NCBI GenBank assembly: GCA_963832895.1
Contig: CAWHVQ010000002.1
Coordinates: 346,478-410,477, forward strand
Source of the DNA: JAMXLO01 sp963832895
Lineage (GTDB): Bacteria; Pseudomonadota; Alphaproteobacteria; Acetobacterales; Acetobacteraceae
DNA length: 64,000 nucleotides
Direction of reading: 5' to 3'
Shown: in pieces, positions 55,109 to 63,861 of the stretch
How positions within the stretch are numbered: the first letter of the stretch is position 1
Layout of the letters: every line of letters begins with the position of its first letter
Made by a program: the position numbers and the translations under genes
The notes under the pieces: generated by a model
What the model was told of the DNA's origin: nothing
Database searches by the model: none
The model's input: only the letters and a program-made list of their open reading frames with translations

Positions 55109-55460
55109 ATGCCGGGAGAGAGGTTGTCGATGCGGAAGATACGCGAGGTGCTACGGCTGCGGTTCGGACAGAATTTGAGCCAGCGCGCCATTGCGCGGAG
55201 CCTGCAACTCAGCGCCGGTGCGGTGAACGGCTATCTCAGTCGGGCACGCCGCGCCGGGATAGCCTGGCCGGTGGCGGACCATCTTGATGACGAACAACTG
55301 GAACGACTGCTGTTCCCGTTGCCACCGGACGTGCCGGTGGATCAGCGGCCGGTGCCGGATTGGACCGTGGTTCATCGTGAGCTTCGCCGGCCGAACATGA
55401 CGCTGGCGCTGCTGTGGGAGGAATATCGCACGGGGGCGCCGGACGGGTTCGGCTATTCCT
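55109..55460 (+). pseudogene. istA: istA of IS21-2, 5' part, interrupted by RIT-2
   Basis: The N-terminal ~117 residues are intact: MPGERLSMRKIREVLRLRFG and SQRAIARSLQLSAGAVNGYL (HTH), LERLLFPLPPDVPVDQRP, RTGAPDGFGYS. At GFGYS the frame enters RIT-2. The protein resumes at 60112 with WFCGLYQAWVGRLKP. The catalytic core is entirely in the right part. Confidence 0.88.
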
Positions 55461-55488
55461 GTTATGTTGCGGCCGTACTTATGTTGCG
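55455..55488 (+). repeat. RIT-2 left 34-bp inverted end
   Basis: It is a perfect inverted match to 60060-60093. It begins ATTCCTGTTATGTTGCGGC and contains TTATGTTGCG twice as a direct repeat. A further CGCAACATA complement lies ~50 bp inside, as at the other end. Confidence 0.92.
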
Positions 55489-55551
55489 GCTGGTGGCGAG
55501 AGCCAGGGATACCGTGGGGAACCCTGGCTCGATCCGCAACATAGAAATTGC

Positions 55552-56547
55552 TTACAAAGCTTTCAGGAACGCCACCAATGAGGGCAGGGAACGTCGCTCT
55601 GGCCGCGCTTTCAGTCCGCTCAGATCGACGCTGGCGAGGGCCTTGGCTTTCATTTCGAGGTCGACTTCTGCGTAGATGTGCGTCGTATCCAGCGAGACGT
55701 GGCCAAGCCATGCACGGATCGTATTGATGTCGACGCCGGCGCGCAGCAGGTGGACGGCCGTTGTGTGTCGTATCGTATGTGGACTTACGCGCTTGGTCGC
55801 CAATGTTGGCACCACCTTGCTGGCCAAGTTCGCGTAGCGAGTTACCACCCGGTGGATACCGAAGCGCGTTATAGGTTGACTGACCCGGTTCATGAATACC
55901 GAGCCATTCAAGTCGCGGTTCCCCACAAGGCAGGCCAAAGACGTTGTCGTTGTCTGCCACAAGGGGCAGGTGCGCAACTTATTCCCTTTGCCGTGAAGAC
56001 GCACGGAGGGCGAACGGCCCAACTGCAAACTCCCCACCGTCAGCCTTGCAACTTCATCTGCCCGAGCTCCGGTATTGTACAAGAAGAGCAACAAGGCATG
56101 ATCTCGCGCACCGAGTGGGGTTCGTTGATTGGGCTGATTAAGCAGAGCGTTCATCTCCACCTTCTCGAGATACTCGATGACGGTTTGGGCCGTCTTCTTG
56201 AATGGGACAGCGCGAATCTCAGTACACCAAGCCAGGTGAACCGGCGAACGCATGCCGATGAACTTGGCCAGCGAACGTATGCTGGCCAGCCTTTGGTTCC
56301 GGGTGGCGCCACTGCATTGTCGAGTGCTCTCCAGATGGTAGAGAAATTTGCGGACGATTGCTGGCGTCAAGTCCTCTACAGTCATTCGATCAATGGGGCT
56401 GCCTCCCTCCTTGCTTGCGAAAGGAAGCAAGAGCATCAGCGTATCGCGATAGCTGGCCTGCGTGTTGCGCGAAAGGTTTCGCTCGGCCACCAGATGTTCG
56501 AGGAGGAAGCGGCGAACCCAGGGACCAAGCAGGTTCTCATCCTTCTA
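55552..56547 (-). pseudogene. ritC: RIT-2 tyrosine recombinase C, 5' end lost to ISAs1
   Basis: Codons for LLGPWVRRFLLEHLVAERNL precede the ATG at 56490, so the natural start lay at or beyond 56547, where the altered ISAs1 copy begins. Active-site set is complete: TGARADEVARL, SPHTIRHTTAVHLL, WLGHVSLDTTHIYAE. A shortened protein from ATG 56490 (312 aa) could still be made and would lack only the first few residues of the core-binding domain. Confidence 0.85.
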
Positions 56548-57801
56548 CGCTCTATACAACTGAGGGATAGGTTGAAGAGAGGATACAAGTTGAGCAAATC
56601 ATCCCAGAAGTAGAAGGTGGAGGATAAAGGCGAGGTGAATTCTTCGAATTTATGAAAGGCAAAGAAAAAGCTAGAAGGTAGAAATGAGATAGTAAGATAA
56701 GTAGATAGGATAGAGCAGAAATATAGAAGAAGAGAGAGGGGAGGAGGGTAAGCTCTACAAGCTGCAACATGTACTGCTGTTCTCGATAGAAGATGTAGAA
56801 AAAGGAGGAAATAAGTAAAGCTAGATAGAGAAATAAATCAAAGAGCAAAGAAGAAGATTGAACGAAGAATAAGGTCTGAACTGGAGGAGTGAGAGAGAGA
56901 ATAAGGATATAAGATATATACTAGAGGGAGTAGAAAGAAAGGAGGTAGAGCAGATTATAAGAGAACAAGAAGCTGGTATGTGCAGAGAGATTAAAGATAA
57001 GGCGAGACGAGACATAGAGATAGACGGCAAGAAACTAAGAAGAAGCTTCGACAATTTCAAAGATCGAAAGGAGGCCAGATGAGAAAGAATACGACGTCGA
57101 AGAAAGTCTAGTACTGGCACACGTGGATATAGAGGAAAAGTCCAACGAAATAAAAGAGGAGCAGAAAAAGAGAGGAGAAGAAAAAGAAGAGAAAAGAAAA
57201 GAAAAGATAGAAGAAATGAATTGAAAAAAAAAAACTAAGAGGAAGACGCACAAGTGCACGCGAGAAAAAAAGAAAAACTGAAGGACAATCAGCTTAGATG
57301 AAGCAGAAAGACGAAACAGACTGTGATAAGAAGAGGAGAGAAAGAAGAAAAAACAAGGTATGCAACGGGAGAAAATGACTGGAAAAAAGGAAGGAGGAAG
57401 AATAAAGAGAGAATAGAGAGGTAGACGCAAAGAGAGGAAGAAAATGAAAAAAAATATAGAAAGAGTCAACAGGGAGGAATAGAATAGAGATAGAAAGAAG
57501 GGAGTATGGAGAAGCAACGCCGAGGTAGAAAACTACGTGGCCAAGTAAGGAGAATAGGAGAGAGGAGATGAGAAGGAAATAAGGAGAGAATGGAAAGAAG
57601 AGAACAAGATGCAATACAATAGAGACGACACTTTCCAGGAAGATCAATCTCGCATCCGTCGCAACCCGTCTACGTGCGGCTGCGCTGCTTCGCCTACAAT
57701 GTGTTTGCCGTAACCGAACCAGCTTCAGACAGGACAGATACGCCGCCGCTCTCGCTGGAGACAGTGCCCTCCCCAACTGGTGCTTCAGTTGAGAGTATTT
57801 A
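56547..57801 (+). mobile_element. Second ISAs1-family copy, extensively C-to-A altered
   Basis: It is colinear with 2193-3465. 56547-57629 (1,083 bp) aligns end to end with 2193-3283 (1,091 bp), but most + strand C, and many T in TT, are replaced by A or G. Short islands are unchanged (GAATTCTTCGAATTTAT, AAGCTCTACAAGCTGCAAC, AGAAGCTTCGACAATTTCA). From 57630 the sequence is again ordinary and near-identical. The outermost ~12 bp of each end are missing, so no CAGGGCTGTT and no target duplication is visible. No protein is encoded. Confidence 0.85.
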
Positions 57802-58738
57802 CATGGTCGCCCCCCATGGCATATTGAGCGAAGCGTTGATTTGCTGCCTGGAGGAGGTCGGGGGTCATCTGCAGATAGCGTTGCGTCGATCGAACATCGA
57901 CGTGGCCAAGGTAGGTGGCGAGTTGCGGAAGCAAGAGCTGAACGTCCTGACCTGTCCGATACCATGCCACCACCCGATGCACCGCCGCAGTGTGGCGAAG
58001 ATCATGCAGGCGCGGGGGCCGGGGTTCGCCAGTAGGGCAAAGGATACCTGCAGCTCGGCGAACATCCTGAAACCACGCGATGACGCGCACGTAGTGCCAT
58101 GCTCGTCCATCGCGCGTGGTGAATAAGGGCGACGTCTCCCCGCCCGGTAATGGAAGGAGGCGGCGTCGCTCTGTATGTCTGGCAAGTTCCTGATGGAGCC
58201 TTGGTCCAATCGGAACAAGGCGCGTCTTGAAGAACTTCGTGTCGCGAATGGCGATCACCTGTTCAGTCAAATCGACATCCTGCAGGGTTAAGCGCAGCAC
58301 CTCGCCGATCCGCATACCAGTCCCGTAGAGGAGCAGAATGAGTGTCCGGTACATCGCAGGCACTTGAGGGCTGTGCCCGACGCGCAGCGCCTCCGTGGCG
58401 TCTAACAACCGACGCAGTTCTTCGGTGGAATAGACGTAGGGGGTTTGTTGTGGCGGCAGCTTTGGCAAAGTCGTCGGCAATGGTGAACTGCCGACATATC
58501 CGCGACTGATGGCGAACCTGTAAAGGCCAGTCAGAACCCTGTACCGGAGCAACCAGGTCGCGCTGAGAGCACCCTGGCCACGAAGGAACGTGGCCACCAG
58601 TTCGGGAGTGACTTTGCCGATCTCGGGATTCCCCAGGGCCCGGCAAAATCGATGAAGCAAACGCTCGGCAGAGTCGAAGCGCATGCCAAGGGAGCGTTGT
58701 CTGGCCAGATAAGCCTCGACGAGTTCGGCCATGTTCAT
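57785..58738 (-). CDS. ritB: RIT-2 tyrosine recombinase B
   Basis: The 317-aa middle recombinase has Arg in GTGMRIGEVLRL, Lys in RDTKFFKTRLV, HxxR in RLHDLRHTAAVHR, then YLGHVDVRSTQRYLQ. Its start overlaps the ritA stop in ATGA. The last five residues (VNTLN) are read from ISAs1 sequence; the native end would be near MGGDH, overlapping the ritC start. Confidence 0.88.
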   Translation of the reverse strand: MNMAELVEAYLARQRSLGMRFDSAERLLHRFCRALGNPEIGKVTPELVATFLRGQGALSATWLLRYRVLTGLYRFAISRGYVGSSPLPTTLPKLPPQQTPYVYSTEELRRLLDATEALRVGHSPQVPAMYRTLILLLYGTGMRIGEVLRLTLQDVDLTEQVIAIRDTKFFKTRLVPIGPRLHQELARHTERRRLLPLPGGETSPLFTTRDGRAWHYVRVIAWFQDVRRAAGILCPTGEPRPPRLHDLRHTAAVHRVVAWYRTGQDVQLLLPQLATYLGHVDVRSTQRYLQMTPDLLQAANQRFAQYAMGGDHVNTLN

Positions 58739-59958
58739 GGGAGATCTCCCAAGTCGAACGCGGCAACCCTACGAAGCTCATTCATGTTCACCTTGGCGTA
58801 GATGCTGGTTGCCGAGGTGCTGCGGTGGCCAAGATGGTCGCCGATCTCCTTGAGTGAAAGACCTTCAGCGAGGAGGCGCCTGGCGCAGGCATGGCGAAGG
58901 GCGTGTCCACCCTGGTGGGCGATCTTGATCCCGAGGGCGACGAACCTGCGGTTGGCAACATCATAGATGCTGCCCGCCTGCATCGGTCGGCGGGGCGCTG
59001 ACATGCACAAGAAGACCTGCGGCCAGGGGCATGGCGGTCGCACCAGATCAATGTAGCGGGCGAGCCCTTCGGCGACGTGCGGCACCAGCGGATAGACCTG
59101 CGGCTGTCGGCGCTTCAGGCGGAATAGTCGGAGAGTTCGCGCGGCCCAGTCGATCTGGTCGAGGCGCAGTGCGACCACCTCACCGCTGCGCATGCCGTAA
59201 ACAGCAAGCAGCAGCAGAATAGCGCGATCCCGAATATCCCGAGGCCTGTCCGTGTCGGCGTCCGCCAACATGCGTTGCACATCGGACCAATCGGGCGCGT
59301 ATGGTAGAGACTCCTGCTGATAAAGCCTGGGGCGGCAAATCGAAGCGGCCAAACCATTCGCGCAGAACCCTCGAGATGCAGCAAAGCGCAGAAACCCTCT
59401 CAAGGCAGATGCCGTGTTAGCCACTGACACACGACACCATCGCCCCATACCTTCAACAACGAAGTACTCGTCGATGTCCCGGACGGTGAGACCTGCGAGG
59501 TCATGATTCTTCTGTTCGCACCAGCGCAGGAACCTTCCGATCGTTCGGCTCCAATGCTCCACTGTCGCCGGCGTAAATCCACGCTCGCTGCGCATCCACG
59601 CGGCGTACTGGTCCAGTTTGTCTTGGTGCTCAAGCGTGACGATGGGCTCGCGCCACCAGCCAAGGAACCGCAACCACGGTCGTCCGATATCGATGACCCT
59701 TCGCTCGGCGGTAACCGCTCCATGAAGGCCCTGACGTTCCTGGGCTATCCGCGATAGCATCACCATATCGACGCCATCGCGGGCATTCAGATCAAGGCGG
59801 GTAGCAATCCAAAGAAGCTCGTTGCGCTTCACTTTGAGCACAGCGGCCTTCGCACCGTGTTCCGCACAGTGACGGAGATAACGGCCACGCTCGTCCGCAA
59901 ATGGCGCTTCGTCAGGGCGATCATCGGTGGCATGGCTTGGACAACTGGTTTGATACAT
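58735..59958 (-). CDS. ritA: RIT-2 tyrosine recombinase A
   Basis: The 407-aa first recombinase of the trio has two core-binding blocks (YAAWMRSERGFTPATVEHWS; SVANTASALRGFLRFAASRG) and the active-site set: Arg in VYGMRSGEVVAL, HxxR in GGHALRHACARRLL, and HLGHRSTSATSIYAKV with Tyr. It is homologous to RIT-1 ritA but clearly distinct. ATG 59958 lies ~100 bp inside the right inverted end. Confidence 0.88.
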   Translation of the reverse strand: MYQTSCPSHATDDRPDEAPFADERGRYLRHCAEHGAKAAVLKVKRNELLWIATRLDLNARDGVDMVMLSRIAQERQGLHGAVTAERRVIDIGRPWLRFLGWWREPIVTLEHQDKLDQYAAWMRSERGFTPATVEHWSRTIGRFLRWCEQKNHDLAGLTVRDIDEYFVVEGMGRWCRVSVANTASALRGFLRFAASRGFCANGLAASICRPRLYQQESLPYAPDWSDVQRMLADADTDRPRDIRDRAILLLLAVYGMRSGEVVALRLDQIDWAARTLRLFRLKRRQPQVYPLVPHVAEGLARYIDLVRPPCPWPQVFLCMSAPRRPMQAGSIYDVANRRFVALGIKIAHQGGHALRHACARRLLAEGLSLKEIGDHLGHRSTSATSIYAKVNMNELRRVAAFDLGDLP

Positions 59959-60059
59959 GGCGAACCTCCATGGAATGAAGGTCCGCCAGCCGAAGCACCA
60001 TATTATGTTGCGTCAAGAGAACGCCGCGCTCCGGTACGTCCGAAAGTCACTCCGAGGCG

Positions 60060-60093
60060 CGCAACATAAGTACGGCCGCAACATAACAGGAAT
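60060..60093 (-). repeat. RIT-2 right 34-bp inverted end
   Basis: It is a perfect reverse complement of 55455-55488. Confidence 0.92.
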
Positions 60094-60117
60094 TATGTTG
60101 GCGCCAACATAATTCCT
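60088..60117. repeat. Perfect 30-bp palindrome at the RIT-2/istA junction
   Basis: AGGAATTATGTTGGC is followed at once by its exact complement, centred on GGC|GCC. It joins the right RIT-2 end to the ATTCCT target bases. A palindrome of two TTATGTTG arms looks like a recombinase core site or hairpin intermediate trace; the left junction lacks it. Confidence 0.9.
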
Positions 60118-61298
60118 GGTTCTGTGGCCTCTACCAGGCCTGGGTTGGGCGGCTGAAGCCGACGCTACGGCAGGTCCATGTGGCCGGCGAGCGGATGTTC
60201 GTCGACTTCGCTGGTCAGACCATGGAGGTGTTCGACGGGGCAACGGGAGAGGCGCGCCAGGCGGCGGTCTTCGTCGCAGTGCTGGGTGCGTCCAGCTACA
60301 CCTACGCCGAGGCGGTGTGGAGCCAGTCGCTGCCGGACTGGATCAGCGCCCATGTCAGCGCGCTCGCGTTCTTCGACGGCGTGCCGCGACAGATCGTTTG
60401 CGACAATCTGCGCTCGGGGATCACACGCGCCTGCTTCTACGAGCCGCTGGTGAACCGAACCTACGCCGACATGGCGCGGCATTACGGCACCGCGGTGATC
60501 CCGGCGCGGCCCTACAAGGCCCGTGACAAGGCGAAGGTCGAAGTCGGCGTCCAGGTGGTGCAACGCTGGATCCTGGCCCGGCTGCGACATCACCGGTTCT
60601 TCTCATTGGCCGAGTTGAACAGCGCCATCCACGCGTTGCTGGCACAACTGAACGACCGTCCGATGCGCGGTTGGGGCACGACCCGGCAAGCCCTCTACCA
60701 GCAGGTCGATCGGCCCGCGCTGCAGCGGTTGCCACCGGCGCATTTCGAGTATGCCGAATGGAAGCGCTGCCGGGTCAATCTCGATTATCATGTCGAGATC
60801 GAACGGCACTACTATTCGGTGCCCTTCCAGCTGCTGCGCCAAACGGTCGAGGCACGGATCACCGCGAAGTCGGTGGAGATCTTCCACCGCGGCAAGCTGG
60901 TGGCGACCCATTTGCGCAGCCTGCGTCGGCATCGGCCCAGCACGGTGCCAGATCACATGCCGAGCTCACACCGCCGCTATCGCGACTGGACGCACGAGCG
61001 GATCCGGCGTGAGGCTGCGGCCATTGGTGATGACGCCGCGGCGCTGATGGATCTTATCCTGCGCTCGCGACCGCACCCGGAGCAGGGGTTCCGCTCCTGC
61101 ATCGGCATCCTGCGGCTGGAGAAGCGCTACGGCGCGGAACGCCTCGATGCCGCCTGCGCCCGGGCACTGGCGCTTGGCACGCGCTCTTACACCTCGGTCG
61201 CAGCCATCCTCAACAACCGCCAGGACCGCAGACAGACCGAGGCCGACGGGCCCAACCTGTTCCACGAAAACATCCGCGGTCCCGGCTACTATCATTGA
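60112..61298 (+). pseudogene. istA: istA of IS21-2, 3' part with catalytic core
   Basis: After the RIT-2 junction the frame resumes FCGLYQAWVGRLKPTLRQVH, then the integrase core: Asp in ERMFVDFAGQTMEV, Asp in QIVCDNLRSGI, Glu in RDKAKVEVGVQVVQRW, and the C-terminal domain (NLDYHVEIERHYYSVPFQLL). It ends 11 bp before istB. An internal start could give a truncated product lacking the HTH. Confidence 0.9.
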
Positions 61299-61309
61299 AA
61301 GGAGAACCC

Positions 61310-62089
61310 ATGCTGATCCATCCCATGGCCGATCGCATGCGAGGCCTTGGCCTCGCCGCCATGGCCGACGCGTTCCTCGAGATGCAAAGCACCGCCGTGG
61401 CCGATGAGATCTCACGCGAGGATTGGCTTGGCCTGCTGCTGGATCGCGAGGCGACGCACCGCGAAAACAAACGCCTCGGTCATCGGCTGCGGCAGGCACG
61501 ACTGCGGCACAGCGCGGTGATCGAGGACACTGATTACCGCACGCCACGCGGCCTCGATCGCGCGTTGTTCCAGAAGCTCGCCACCTGCGCGTGGATCCGC
61601 GCCAACCAGCACCTGGTCATCGGCGGCCCAACCGGCATCGGGAAGTCCTGGCTGGCCTGCGCCTTAGGCCACAAGGCCTGCCGCGAGGGCCTGTCCGTGC
61701 TCTATCGACGAGCCTCACGTCTGTTTGCCGAGCTGGCCACGGCTCGCGGTGAAGGACGTCTCTCGCGCCTCATGGCAACGCTGGAGCGCACGCGGCTGCT
61801 GATCATCGACGACTGGGGACCGGAGCCGCTGACCGCCGAACAGCGACGCGACCTGTTGGAAATTGTCGATGATCGCTACGAGAAAGGATCGCTGCTGATC
61901 ACCAGCCAGATCCCCATCGGCAGATGGCATGAAGTGATCGCGGACCACACAATCGGGGACGCGATCCTGGACCGCGTCATTCACCGCGCACACCGGCTCG
62001 AGCTCAAGGGCCCCAGCATGCGCAAGCGGCACAATGCCGAGGTCAGCGCCACAATCAGCACAGGCTTGACGAACGCCCAGGAGAAGTGA
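61310..62089 (+). CDS. istB: IS21-family ATPase helper IstB (second)
   Basis: The 259-aa AAA+ protein has Walker A GGPTGIGKSWLA (about residue 105), Walker B LLIIDDWGPEPLT, and ITSQIPIGRWHEVIADHTIG. ATG 61310 follows AAAGGAGAACCC. It is intact although its istA is split. It is only distantly related to the istB at 10.1 kb (different N-terminal part). Confidence 0.92.
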   Translation: MLIHPMADRMRGLGLAAMADAFLEMQSTAVADEISREDWLGLLLDREATHRENKRLGHRLRQARLRHSAVIEDTDYRTPRGLDRALFQKLATCAWIRANQHLVIGGPTGIGKSWLACALGHKACREGLSVLYRRASRLFAELATARGEGRLSRLMATLERTRLLIIDDWGPEPLTAEQRRDLLEIVDDRYEKGSLLITSQIPIGRWHEVIADHTIGDAILDRVIHRAHRLELKGPSMRKRHNAEVSATISTGLTNAQEK

Positions 62090-62169
62090 GACGAAATCAA
62101 CCGTCAGTGGCATCGCCCCGCTGCAGCGGCATGTCGCTCGTCTCGGCCCATCAGCTGACGGCGGGCGCG

Positions 62170-62240
62170 TGTTCATGATCACCGGAATCGGTGTTCATGA
62201 TGGAACGGTTTGACCGTTCATGATCACCGGAATGCGCACA
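62170..62240 (-). repeat. IS21-2 right terminal repeat array
   Basis: GTTCATGATCACCGGAAT-type units occur about three times and mirror those at the left end. Confidence 0.7.
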
Positions 62241-62245
62241 CAAAT
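62241..62245. repeat. Right 5-bp target duplication (CAAAT) of IS21-2
   Basis: It matches 54900-54904. Confidence 0.7.
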
Positions 62246-62295
62246 TATGCAAAGCTTTACTGCCGTTGATATGATTGGCCTTTTCCTTTGCATAA
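62245..62295. promoter_or_regulatory. Resolution/operator-like inverted repeat before the resolvase gene
   Basis: TTATGCAAAG at 62245-62254 and CTTTGCATAA at 62286-62295 form a perfect 10-bp inverted pair with a 31-nt AT-rich centre, 20 bp before the resolvase ATG. Serine recombinases bind such sites next to their genes, for recombination and self-repression. IS21-2 ends at its outer edge, perhaps removing further sub-sites to the left. Confidence 0.5.
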
Positions 62296-62315
62296 GTTAC
62301 CGCCATAAGTAAGGC

Positions 62316-62867
62316 ATGATTTACGGGTATGCACGGGTATCGACGGGCGGCCAGAGCGTGGCGGCGCAGGTGGCTGCCTTGCAGACCGCTGGCGCTGGCA
62401 GGGTGTTCCGCGAAGTGGCGAGTGGAGCCAAGACCGGCCGGGCGCAGCTACGGAAGGCCATTACCGCGCTGGAAGCGGGTGACGTGCTGATGGTGACACG
62501 GCTCGACCGGCTGGCGCGATCCACCCGCGACCTGTTGAACACGCTGGCAGCGATCGCCGACAGCAAGGCAGGGTTCCGCTCCTTGGGGGATGCCTGGGCC
62601 GATACCACCACGGCCCACGGGCGGCTCATGTTGACCGTGCTCGGTGGGCTTGCGGAGTTCGAGCGCGACCTGATCCGGACCCGCACAGGCGAAGGCCGGG
62701 CACGGGCGGTCGCGCGCGGGCAGAAGATGGGCCGACCGCCCAAACTGACGCCGCACCAACGGCGAGAGGCGATCAAGCGCCGTGACCGCGGCGGGGAATT
62801 GCTTGCCGACATTGGCCGCAGTTACAACGTCAGCGGCGCGACGATTTCACGTGCTGCGCGCGGCTAG
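62316..62867 (+). CDS. Serine recombinase (resolvase/invertase family)
   Basis: The 183-aa small serine recombinase has the nucleophile Ser in YARVSTGGQSVAAQ (residue 9), catalytic Arg in MVTRLDRLARSTRDL, and TTTAHGRLMLTVLGGLAEFE. The E-helix is followed by a short HTH (ADIGRSYNVSGATISRA). Length fits Tn3-type resolvases and DNA invertases. It abuts IS21-2 and belongs to the backbone or an older transposon; its partner transposase is not seen. Confidence 0.92.
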   Translation: MIYGYARVSTGGQSVAAQVAALQTAGAGRVFREVASGAKTGRAQLRKAITALEAGDVLMVTRLDRLARSTRDLLNTLAAIADSKAGFRSLGDAWADTTTAHGRLMLTVLGGLAEFERDLIRTRTGEGRARAVARGQKMGRPPKLTPHQRREAIKRRDRGGELLADIGRSYNVSGATISRAARG

Positions 62868-63052
62868 CGCTTCCCATCCTTGGGTGCGGTACCCGAAGTC
62901 CGAATCAGCCGCGCTGAGTGAGGCAGCCAATCCAGCCGGTCGAACACATCCAGAAGGCTAATCGGACAGTGGCCCGGTGTGCTGCAACACAAGCTCATGT
63001 CGACAAACCCGAAATCGGCCGTTAGCTGTCAACCGCATAGCTGCCGGCTGGG

Positions 63053-63337
63053 TCAGTGCAGCAGCTTGGCCGCCGCGAGCTTCGCCTGGACCTCCGCCAG
63101 CTCCGCCGCGATGTCCGCGTCCGACTTGGTGGCGTCCGTGTTTGTGATCCGCACGTCGGACGAACTGAGTTTGGCACTCTGGTAAGGTGCGAGGATCGCA
63201 GCCGTCGCCTTGGCGCCCGCCCTGTCGCCCTCCATCACCTCCGCCCGCAGGATGCGGCACAGCACCTGCACCGCTGATAGTGAGGCTATCTCGTCCGATG
63301 TTAGATTCTCCGCGATCAGCACCTCATGTTCAGGCAC
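63053..63337 (-). CDS. Small hypothetical protein, possibly phage-related
   Basis: The 94-aa mostly helical acidic protein (VPEHEVLIAENLTSDEIASL; VEGDRAG-type middle; C-terminal coiled-coil SDADIAAELAEVQAKLAAAK). The GTG start overlaps the upstream gene's end. The general look resembles small proteins encoded beside terminases, but I cannot assign it. Confidence 0.5.
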   Translation of the reverse strand: MPEHEVLIAENLTSDEIASLSAVQVLCRILRAEVMEGDRAGAKATAAILAPYQSAKLSSSDVRITNTDATKSDADIAAELAEVQAKLAAAKLLH

Positions 63338-63861
63338 CGCGGACCGCCTCCGTGTAGGGCGGTCTGCCTTATAAACTCGTGGAAAAGCTCAACGTGAGTG
63401 ACGAATTCTGCGACAGCCTTGCGACAGCTTTTGTCACACCGATCGGCGGGCAGCCCTCGAACGACGCGTGCGCCTCGCATCCGGGCAGGCGAATCGCCGA
63501 GGTCGTGGTACTTTTTCCATATCGCCAGGATTGCTTTCCGATCCAGGCCGCACAGGTGCAAGGCCTTGTTCATTCGCTCCTCAAACAGCGTTTCCTTGCT
63601 GGGCACACGACGTCCCTTGATCCGCAGCTGCTCGACCTCGCGGCGCAAATCGGACCCCTGGTCCGATATCCGCTGAATTGCCGCCCCAATCGCCTCGTGT
63701 CCGGGACCGTCTGTGGGTATCACGGTCCCCGGCAACCGGAGCATAAGCGGCCGGACCACGTCTATAACCACCCGGGTTAACGCTTCGCCGAACGTCACAG
63801 GATATGCAACTTTGAGGCTGCCTGCGCATTGATTTAGCGACATGAACCCAGACGCCGACAT
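63316..63861 (-). CDS. Hypothetical protein, coupled to the next ORF
   Basis: The 181-aa frame has a charged helical core (AAIQRISDQGSDLRREVEQL, SKETLFEERMNKALHLCGLD, FVTHVELFHEFIRQTALHG). Its 3' end overlaps the following gene by 22 bp, implying an operon. The N-terminal ~40 residues may be upstream sequence; ATG at MLRLPGTVIP is another candidate. No family recognised. Confidence 0.45.
   Translation of the reverse strand: MSASGFMSLNQCAGSLKVAYPVTFGEALTRVVIDVVRPLMLRLPGTVIPTDGPGHEAIGAAIQRISDQGSDLRREVEQLRIKGRRVPSKETLFEERMNKALHLCGLDRKAILAIWKKYHDLGDSPARMRGARVVRGLPADRCDKSCRKAVAEFVTHVELFHEFIRQTALHGGGPRCLNMRC

Larger units (their letters stand above)
55461..60117. mobile_element. RIT-2: recombinase-in-trio element inside istA
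   Basis: ATTCCT occurs at both junctions (55455-55460 and 60112-60117); removing 55461-60117 rejoins istA as GGC TAT TCC TGG TTC, GFGYSWFCGLY. It encodes three - strand tyrosine recombinases (58735-59958, 57785-58738, 55552-56547), the last cut from its partner by an ISAs1 copy. The right boundary is a perfect 30-bp palindrome. Length without ISAs1 is about 3.4 kb, like RIT-1. Confidence 0.9.
54905..62240 (+). mobile_element. IS21-2: second IS21-family element carrying nested RIT and ISAs1
   Basis: The left end starts TGCGCGTTCCGG and the right end, read inward, TGTGCGCATTCCGG. Inside both ends are several copies of a TTCCGG-(A/G)TCNTGAAC type repeat; one ~28-bp block around 54984-55020 recurs inverted at 62170-62203. 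CAAAT flanks the unit. istA is split by RIT-2, and RIT-2 contains an altered ISAs1 copy. Without the nested elements it would be about 2.7 kb. Confidence 0.85.

Noticed and set aside
56552..57517. Three - strand open frames rich in Phe, Leu, Ser and Ile that look like membrane proteins
   Set aside because: They are the complement of the purine-rich altered ISAs1 copy. Poly-purine on + always reads as F/L/S on -. There are no RBS or family features.
56547..57629. Diversity-generating retroelement variable region as the cause of the altered ISAs1
   Set aside because: DGRs change template adenines, need a nearby reverse transcriptase and act on ~100 bp. Here C is changed over ~1 kb and no reverse transcriptase is seen.
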